Below are positions 1 through 4,301 of a stretch of 6,979 bases of DNA, in pieces. A program made the translations under genes and the position numbers. Where the stretch lies: NCBI GenBank assembly GCA_003175865.1, contig PSRF01000345.1, positions 1-6,979 on the forward strand, written 5' to 3'. The notes under the pieces are model-generated. The model saw only the letters and a list, made by a program, of their open reading frames with translations, was not told where the DNA came from and did not search any database. Numbering within the stretch: the first letter of the stretch is position 1; every line of letters starts with the position of its first letter. This stretch comes from Blastocatellia bacterium. GTDB lineage: Bacteria > Acidobacteriota > Blastocatellia > Pyrinomonadales > Pyrinomonadaceae.

Positions 1-966
1 CGAGCGCTTCTTGAAAAACAAACTTATCCGGATCTACGAGACAGCAGTGGCCACCCGATACAACCCTACGATGTGACTGCGCAGACACTTCCGTTACTCA
101 TGGGAGTTGATGCACTTCCGGTTCACGCGCCTTTTAAATATCGATATGAAGTTGAGTATATGGGCTTCGCCGTTGATGGCGAACGCGAACTAAAAACCAG
201 GATTGGCTTATACAAGTCTCACGTACCGACAAATGATGAGGGATGGACGCGCTGGATCTTCAAAAACATTCCTCTTGAGGTGGCACCTGTTAAAGATTTC
301 CCGGATTGGGTTCGCTCCTTCGACTTTGATTCCATCGAAGATCGGACAGTGAAGAGTGGAGAGTTGCGAAAGAAATACGACCAGATTGTTATTCCTGACC
401 AGCCTCCACGCACAATCCTTAATGGTTATCGCACGGGCAGTATGCCTCCAGAACTCACCGGCGGACTCGGACAAGAAGGAGTGAAAGCACTTCGTCAGTT
501 CGTTGAAGACGGAGGTACGCTTGTCTGCCTCAATCGCGCATCCGAGTTCGCGATCGAGCAGTTCAAACTTCCTTTGCGCAATGTTGTCTCTGGACTAGCG
601 CGAACTCAGTTCTATGTTCCGGGTTCGATTCTCCGTCTTGAACTCGACATTAGCCACCCGGTGGCAAAAGGAATGCCTAAAGAGTCGATCGCCTGGGCAG
701 AAGATTCACCTGTGTTTGAAGTTGTTAGCGAGGCAAAAAGCTCGGTTCCGGCTGAGAACGTGCACGTTATTGGTTGGTATCCTCGCGAGAAGGATCCGTT
801 GTTGTCCGGTTGGCTGCTCGGCGCGGATCGAATAAAGGGCAAAGCGGCGTTGGTGGAGGTGACGATGGGCAAAGGCCGTATCATTCTCTTCGGCTTCCGC
901 CCACAGTACCGCGGTCAGTCTCTGGCAACGTACCCGCTGTTCTTTAATGCACTATCTTCGCGGTAA
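1..966 (+). CDS. M14-type zinc carboxypeptidase-like protein, C-terminal part (5' end outside the window)
   Basis: The reading frame is open from the first base, so this is the last 321 residues of a longer protein. The GTG at 73 is an internal valine, not a start. The visible part matches the C-terminal half of large secreted M14 metallocarboxypeptidase-like proteins of Acidobacteria. It has the linker PYDVTAQTLPLLMGV (about residues 23-37), then a class-I glutamine-amidotransferase-like domain. That domain begins near RIGLYKSHVPTNDEGWTRW (about 67-85) and continues with YDQIVIPDQPP, GGLGQEGVKALRQFVEDGG and GKGRIILFGFRPQYRG near the end. No Cys-His-Glu amidotransferase triad is evident, so this domain is probably structural or carbohydrate/peptide-binding; that is inference. 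The zinc-binding HxxE...H residues would lie upstream and cannot be checked. The gene ends with TAA at 964-966. No convincing intrinsic terminator follows, although a long palindromic element begins 35 bp downstream. Confidence 0.8.
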   Translation, partial: RALLEKQTYPDLRDSSGHPIQPYDVTAQTLPLLMGVDALPVHAPFKYRYEVEYMGFAVDGERELKTRIGLYKSHVPTNDEGWTRWIFKNIPLEVAPVKDFPDWVRSFDFDSIEDRTVKSGELRKKYDQIVIPDQPPRTILNGYRTGSMPPELTGGLGQEGVKALRQFVEDGGTLVCLNRASEFAIEQFKLPLRNVVSGLARTQFYVPGSILRLELDISHPVAKGMPKESIAWAEDSPVFEVVSEAKSSVPAENVHVIGWYPREKDPLLSGWLLGADRIKGKAALVEVTMGKGRIILFGFRPQYRGQSLATYPLFFNALSSR

Positions 967-1001
967 CCTTTAGTAGGATCGAAGAGGAAACTAGAGTCCT
1001 G

Positions 1002-1092
1002 GTGCTGGGAGCGCAGGCGTCCTCGCCTGCTTGGTGCGCCTAAAGTCCTGCTTGCCGAAACTAGCAGGCGAGGACGCCTGCGCTCCAAGCAC
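1002..1092. repeat. Long palindromic intergenic element, copy 1 (paired REP/MITE-like hairpins)
   Basis: The arms at 1002-1031 and 1063-1092 are reverse complements over 30 bp with one mismatch. They are separated by a 31-nt centre (1032-1062). Each arm is itself a short hairpin: GCAGGCG, a 4-nt loop (TCCT or AGGA), then CGCCTGC, at 1013-1030 and 1064-1081. This nested layout resembles paired REP units (BIMEs) or a small non-autonomous element. The centre matches the centre of the copy at 4138-4223 in inverse orientation (21 of 30 positions). No target-site duplication is obvious. It could act as a transcript-end stabiliser or factor-assisted terminator for the upstream gene. Confidence 0.85.
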
Positions 1093-1099
1093 AAACTCT

Positions 1100-1117
1100 C
1101 CTTTAGTTTACTAAAGG
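1100..1117. other. Small perfect inverted repeat upstream of the membrane-protein/SPFH operon
   Basis: CCTTTAG, the 4-nt loop TTTA, and CTAAAGG form a perfect 7-bp inverted repeat. It lies just downstream of the palindromic element and about 50 bp before the ATG at 1167. The promoter of the following two genes must lie around here unless they are read through from upstream. The repeat could therefore be an operator or a weak hairpin. It is not followed directly by a T-run, so it is a poor intrinsic terminator. The same 7-mer occurs at 967-973, straight after the stop of the upstream gene, and inverted at 4254-4260. Confidence 0.35.
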
Positions 1118-1166
1118 GAATGAACTTTTCTTTTATCGGTGCGTATTAACAAATACGCGGCAACGG

Positions 1167-1850
1167 ATGGATTTTCCGAAGCTGACCGCAATGTTGACCC
1201 TTCTAATAACTTCCGTTCTTCTCCTAAGCATCTTAGCTGTCGCCTTTTACTTTTGGCAGAAATCGTCCAACGACGCGCAACAGCACGAGCTACCACCTCC
1301 AAATCCCCAGGGACTTTTTGAACCGACAGTCGCCACAGAGCGAATGAAACCGGCGCCACAGTTGGATGGATATTCGGAAGTGCTTCAGAGTGCCAAAGAA
1401 GGCGATAAGACGACTCTTCTCGAAGCTCGGCAAATCAACCCGAAGATCTACAACGACGTTCTCGACACCCTTGTCAAAAACGCCCCGAGTGCTCCAAATC
1501 TTCTATCACTTGTTTCTTACGTGACGCGACATGAACTTCCTGTTAACGCAACTTTAGCTAATGCTTTTATTGACTCGTGGCGGCAAGCACCAGATCGTGT
1601 CAACACCGGCAAGATGCTTCACATCGCAGCGCTAACTGACGATGCAAGTGCCTATCGTACTGCTGCCGAACTGGTACTCAGCTTCTGGCGTGAAAAAAAG
1701 ATTCCGGATTTACAAGCGAATGAGCTACAGGCTTTATTAACCGGCGAATTCTGGGTACTCTCTTCCGGCACACGCAGTTCAGGCGCCGGCTTCCTTTTGA
1801 AACGTACCCTCGCATCCGCTCGTCGAGAGCTTGAGGCAACAACTAACTAA
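1167..1850 (+). CDS. Single-pass membrane protein of unknown function, probable partner of the downstream SPFH protein
   Basis: I do not recognise the family. The 227-residue product has one strong membrane segment near the N terminus (about residues 9-30, with LTLLITSVLLLSILAVAFYF). A short proline-rich linker follows (ELPPPNPQG, 41-49). The rest (about 68-225) is a soluble region predicted by eye to be mostly alpha-helical, with no cysteine or obvious catalytic motif; it could be a helical-repeat binding domain. It is not an NfeD-type protein, the usual small partner of bacterial flotillins. The start is uncertain: ATG 1167 has no clear Shine-Dalgarno sequence, and ATG 1191 (residue 9) would also retain the membrane segment. 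The gene ends 39 bp before the SPFH gene on the same strand, with no terminator between them except a small AT-rich hairpin. Co-transcription and a shared membrane role are likely, but this is inferred only from position and topology. Confidence 0.8.
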   Translation: MDFPKLTAMLTLLITSVLLLSILAVAFYFWQKSSNDAQQHELPPPNPQGLFEPTVATERMKPAPQLDGYSEVLQSAKEGDKTTLLEARQINPKIYNDVLDTLVKNAPSAPNLLSLVSYVTRHELPVNATLANAFIDSWRQAPDRVNTGKMLHIAALTDDASAYRTAAELVLSFWREKKIPDLQANELQALLTGEFWVLSSGTRSSGAGFLLKRTLASARRELEATTN

Positions 1851-1852
1851 CC

Positions 1853-1873
1853 ATTCAACTGCCTCAGTTGAAT
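1853..1873 (+). other. Perfect 9-bp intercistronic hairpin
   Basis: ATTCAACTG, the 3-nt loop CCT, and CAGTTGAAT form a perfect 9-bp stem-loop. It lies between the stop of the membrane-protein gene (1848-1850) and the ribosome binding site of the SPFH gene. No T-run follows, so it should not terminate transcription. It could mark an RNA processing or stability point that sets the ratio of the two proteins, or bind a dyad-recognising regulator. The symmetry is seen directly; the role is inference. Confidence 0.5.
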
Positions 1874-1875
1874 TT

Positions 1876-1883
1876 GAAAGAGG
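1876..1883 (+). promoter_or_regulatory. Ribosome binding site of the SPFH gene
   Basis: GAAAGAGG lies 6 bases before the ATG at 1890, a normal Shine-Dalgarno position. It fixes that ATG as the start. It is the only good ribosome binding site in the window: the starts at 1167, 5990 and 6945 lack one. Confidence 0.7.
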
Positions 1884-1889
1884 CTTACC

Positions 1890-4079
1890 ATGGACAACAT
1901 TAACTCCCTGCTAATGATTCTCAGTGTGGTTGGCGCGTTCGTTCTGCTGGTCTTCTTGCTTATCCTCTTGAGGAGGATCTTCGTAAACGTCGGCGCCCGC
2001 GAAATCGCGATCAAAGAGAGAAGATATGTCGGCGCCAAGATGCCTCCGGGACGTGTAGTCGCAACTGAAGGTGAAGTTGGTATTCAAGCCGACGTGCTTA
2101 AGCCTGGACTACATCTGATCAAATGGCCATTTGAAAAAGTTGTACGCAAAGTGCCATTGATTGAGATCGGGGCGGACGAGTTGGGTATCATCGAAGCGGT
2201 TGATGGCGAGCCAATGCCAACAGGACGTATCTTCGCTCCCGATCGCGCACAGAACGCACACAACAACTTCCAGGATCCGATTGCTTTCATCAAACGCGGA
2301 GGCGTTAAGGGCATTCAACTTCGCACGCTCCCGCCAGGTTTGTGGCCAATACATCCTTACCTGTTTCGAGTTTCAATCGCGAAGGCGACAATGATTCCGC
2401 AAGGTAAAGTTGGAGTCGTGACTGCTGCTGACGGTGGACCACTCGATCCAGGCAGACTCCTCGGCAAAGCGATTTCCGATCACCGCAACTTCCAGGATGC
2501 GGAACAGTTCATCGCGTCAGGTGGTCAGAAAGGTCCACAAGTCGACATTCTTACCCCGGGCGTATACCGCATACTTACTCAGTCTGGTCCAATTGAAGGC
2601 GGTAGTGAGGCGAAGCCTGGCCTGTTCACCATTCGACTCTTCGACGCAACCATCATCAATGAAAACGAAATCGGTCTCGTTGAGGCGCTCGATGGCGCCC
2701 CATTGAACCCACGTGACTACGTTGCCGAACCAGTGCAAGGACACGACAACTTCCAGGATGGTCATGAGTTCATCGGCAAAGGTGGTCAACGCGGTCCACA
2801 AAAAGACATTCTGCTTCCGGGCACCTACTACATTAACCCCTTGCTATTCAAGGTCATTTCGGAAACGGCGAAAGAAGTTAAACCCGGTGAAGTGGCGGTG
2901 GTTGTGTCGAACGTTGGTAAAGATCCTTCTGACGAAATCCGTCGCGAAATGGCCGCCAAAGTGCGACAGCGAATGGAACGCGAAGAGCGAGAACAGGCTG
3001 AGCAATCCGCAGCACGACTCGACAAGATCGACGACAATCGAACAGCCGAGGAAATCAAAGCGGAATTAATGAGCGGCGATCCAGCCGATCGTCGACTCGA
3101 TGAAGGCGCACATGAAGCGTACGTAGTTCCTGAAGGATACCGAGGCATTCAGGAGAGCGTAGTTGGTCCAGGTCGTTACTATGTAAATACACTTGCGGTC
3201 TCGCCGATAGTGATCCCAACAACCAACCAGACCGTCGAATGGACGTCCGGCGAAGTAACTAACACGTTCAATCCTTTCGAAGTCATTTCGAAGGATGGTT
3301 TCACGATGCAACTGGAAGTTCGCGTCGTGTTTCGAGTAAAGCCCGAAGATGCTCCGTTCATGGTCGCAAAGATTGGCGGCATCGAACGTCTGATTCAAAA
3401 CGTGATGCACCCGTTGATCGACTCAATTTTCCGCAACCAGGCTTCAGAGTCTTCGGCAATGGCGTACCTGCAGAATCGTCACGAAGAACAGGAACGGGCC
3501 GAAGCACGTGTACGAGCACACCTACTCAAGTATCACGTTGATGTAGTTAACGTGCTCATCTGTCACATTCACCTGCCTGAAGAGTTGATGAAGACGCAGA
3601 CTGAAAAGATTCTCGCGGAGCAACGACAGAACATGTACAACGCTCAACGAGAGGCTGAAGAAAAGCGTATCCAACTCGAGAAGACGAAGGCGCACGCGGA
3701 TAACCAGCGAGATTTGATGGCTGCGACGGTTGGTGTCGAAATCGCAGGTAAGCGTGCCGAACAGCGCAAGGCCGAGGGTGAAGGTGAAGCTCATTACATC
3801 CAGCAAACTGGTCGCGCCGAGGCAGAAAAGGTGCGGCTTATGGGTGAAGCGCAAGGTGTTGCTTACAGAGAACAGGTCAATGCGCTGGGCTCGCAAGGTG
3901 TCGCACTCGTTGAGACACTCAAAGTGATCGGCGAGAAGGGTGTTCGTATCACACCTGACGTGATGGCTACAGGTGGCGGTACCGACAGTGGCGGCGGAAT
4001 CGGAACACTGTTGCTGTTGAACCTATTTCGTGAGCGCCTGAACATGGGCGCGAACGGTGAGAAGGCACCTGTGAAGTAG
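1890..4079 (+). CDS. Membrane-anchored SPFH/flotillin-like protein with vault-like tandem repeats
   Basis: This 729-residue protein has four parts. First is an N-terminal membrane anchor (about 7-29, followed by RR). Second is a repeat region (about 36-443), whose modules carry a DG-x-P turn, NFQD, FI-x-x-GG, GPQ and L-x-PG-x-Y-x-I. Third is an SPFH/Band 7 domain (about 440-570), including NPFEVISKDGFTMQLEVRVV and a conserved helical end, HLPEELMKTQTEKILAEQRQ. Fourth is a charged Ala/Glu-rich coiled coil (about 565-665). The C terminus is glycine-rich (694-704), with a short hydrophobic/amphipathic tail (706-717). SPFH proteins form oligomeric rings or cages on membranes and organise microdomains or proteases; that is family knowledge. 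Repeats placed before an SPFH-like domain and coiled coil recall the major vault protein. This protein is longer than typical flotillins or HflK/HflC because of the repeats. It follows the small membrane-protein gene by 39 bp and is followed by an intrinsic terminator. The biochemical role here is unknown. Confidence 0.9.
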   Translation: MDNINSLLMILSVVGAFVLLVFLLILLRRIFVNVGAREIAIKERRYVGAKMPPGRVVATEGEVGIQADVLKPGLHLIKWPFEKVVRKVPLIEIGADELGIIEAVDGEPMPTGRIFAPDRAQNAHNNFQDPIAFIKRGGVKGIQLRTLPPGLWPIHPYLFRVSIAKATMIPQGKVGVVTAADGGPLDPGRLLGKAISDHRNFQDAEQFIASGGQKGPQVDILTPGVYRILTQSGPIEGGSEAKPGLFTIRLFDATIINENEIGLVEALDGAPLNPRDYVAEPVQGHDNFQDGHEFIGKGGQRGPQKDILLPGTYYINPLLFKVISETAKEVKPGEVAVVVSNVGKDPSDEIRREMAAKVRQRMEREEREQAEQSAARLDKIDDNRTAEEIKAELMSGDPADRRLDEGAHEAYVVPEGYRGIQESVVGPGRYYVNTLAVSPIVIPTTNQTVEWTSGEVTNTFNPFEVISKDGFTMQLEVRVVFRVKPEDAPFMVAKIGGIERLIQNVMHPLIDSIFRNQASESSAMAYLQNRHEEQERAEARVRAHLLKYHVDVVNVLICHIHLPEELMKTQTEKILAEQRQNMYNAQREAEEKRIQLEKTKAHADNQRDLMAATVGVEIAGKRAEQRKAEGEGEAHYIQQTGRAEAEKVRLMGEAQGVAYREQVNALGSQGVALVETLKVIGEKGVRITPDVMATGGGTDSGGGIGTLLLLNLFRERLNMGANGEKAPVK
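2172..2855 (+). repeat. Three tandem protein-level repeats within the SPFH gene
   Basis: Residues 95-161, about 168-256 and 257-322 are copies of one module. Shared features are an opening strand ending in a DG-x-P turn (DGEPMP, DGGPLDP, DGAPLNP), NFQD at 126-129, 200-203 and 287-290, then FI-x-x-GG, KG/RG-x-Q and PG-x-(Y/W)-x-I. Copy 2 has an extra insertion of about 14 residues after its PGVYRI. The 13-mer CAACTTCCAGGAT is identical in all three copies, at 2264, 2486 and 2747. A shorter relative of the second half of the module lies at residues 44-88, and a fourth copy split by an insert lies at 328-443. Confidence 0.85.
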
Positions 4080-4083
4080 TGTC

Positions 4084-4103
4084 CGACAATCTTCAGATTG
4101 TCG
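4084..4103 (+). other. Perfect 8-bp hairpin just after the SPFH stop codon
   Basis: CGACAATC, the loop TTCA, and GATTGTCG form a perfect 8-bp stem beginning 5 bases after the TAG stop (4077-4079). There is no T-run after it. The true terminator hairpin starts only 3 bases later, so the two would stack at the transcript end. It may stabilise the 3' end or help terminate transcription. Confidence 0.55.
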
Positions 4104-4106
4104 TGG

Positions 4107-4137
4107 AGAGGCGGGCTGAAAATGCTCGCCTCTTTTT
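4107..4137 (+). terminator. Rho-independent terminator of the SPFH operon
   Basis: AGAGGCGGGC (4107-4116) pairs with GCTCGCCTCT (4124-4133) over 10 positions including one G-T wobble. The loop is 7 nt and the stem runs into a T-run (4133-4137). This is a canonical intrinsic terminator for plus-strand transcription from the SPFH gene. It is not bidirectional, because the opposite strand lacks a T-run. Confidence 0.85.
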
Positions 4138-4223
4138 GCTGGGAGCGCAAGCGTCCTCGTCTGCTAGTTTCGTTAAGATCGACTTTAAATGAACGAGCAG
4201 GCGAGGACGCCTGCGCTCCCAGC
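4138..4223. repeat. Long palindromic intergenic element, copy 2, inverted relative to copy 1
   Basis: The arms at 4138-4165 and 4196-4223 are reverse complements over 28 bp with two mismatches, around a 30-nt centre (4166-4195). The right arm is the consensus sequence. The left arm has two changes (A at 4150, T at 4160) that weaken its own internal hairpin. The centre begins AGTTTCG and contains GACTTTA, matching the reverse complement of the centre of copy 1. The element abuts the T-run of the terminator. On the minus strand it lies downstream of the UbiB-family gene, where no other terminator is visible, so it may serve as that transcript's 3' end. Confidence 0.85.
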
Positions 4224-4301
4224 GGGAGGTTCGTTATTTAGGCGACGTTGAGACTAAAGGAAGACAACGACAAACTAAAGCTTATCGGACATTTCGGACA
4301 C

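Noticed and set aside
73..75. GTG as the start of a 297-residue protein
   Set aside because: The same frame is open to base 1 and encodes sequence typical of the family just upstream of this codon, so the gene begins outside the window.
1120..1149. Nine-codon leader ORF preceded by AAAGGGA
   Set aside because: The purine stretch touches the ATG with no usable spacing, the peptide has no attenuator-like codon run, and nothing supports its translation.
1121..1149. Possible promoter with TGAACT and TATTAA spaced by 17 bases
   Set aside because: It matches only about 3/6 and 4/6 of the sigma-70 consensus hexamers, which is too weak to list as a feature.
1111..1359. Minus-strand 82-codon frame over the operon leader and start of the membrane protein
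   Set aside because: It overlaps the better-supported plus-strand gene with its clear membrane segment, and has no ribosome binding site or recognisable motif.
1167..1850. NfeD-type flotillin partner
   Set aside because: NfeD proteins have several membrane helices and a C-terminal OB-fold beta domain, whereas this product has one N-terminal helix and a mostly helical soluble part.
3522..3896. Minus-strand open frame of 124 codons inside the SPFH gene
   Set aside because: It lies opposite the coiled-coil coding region, whose codon bias leaves the antisense frame open. The product has no recognisable domain. The minus-strand frames at 3066-3410 and 2828-3148 are rejected for the same reason.
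4107..4137. Bidirectional terminator serving both convergent operons
   Set aside because: On the minus strand the stem is followed by CCACGAC rather than a T-run, so only plus-strand termination is supported.
1002..4223. CRISPR array from the recurring palindromic repeats
   Set aside because: There are only two copies, 3 kb apart and in opposite orientation, with no regular spacers and no cas genes in view.
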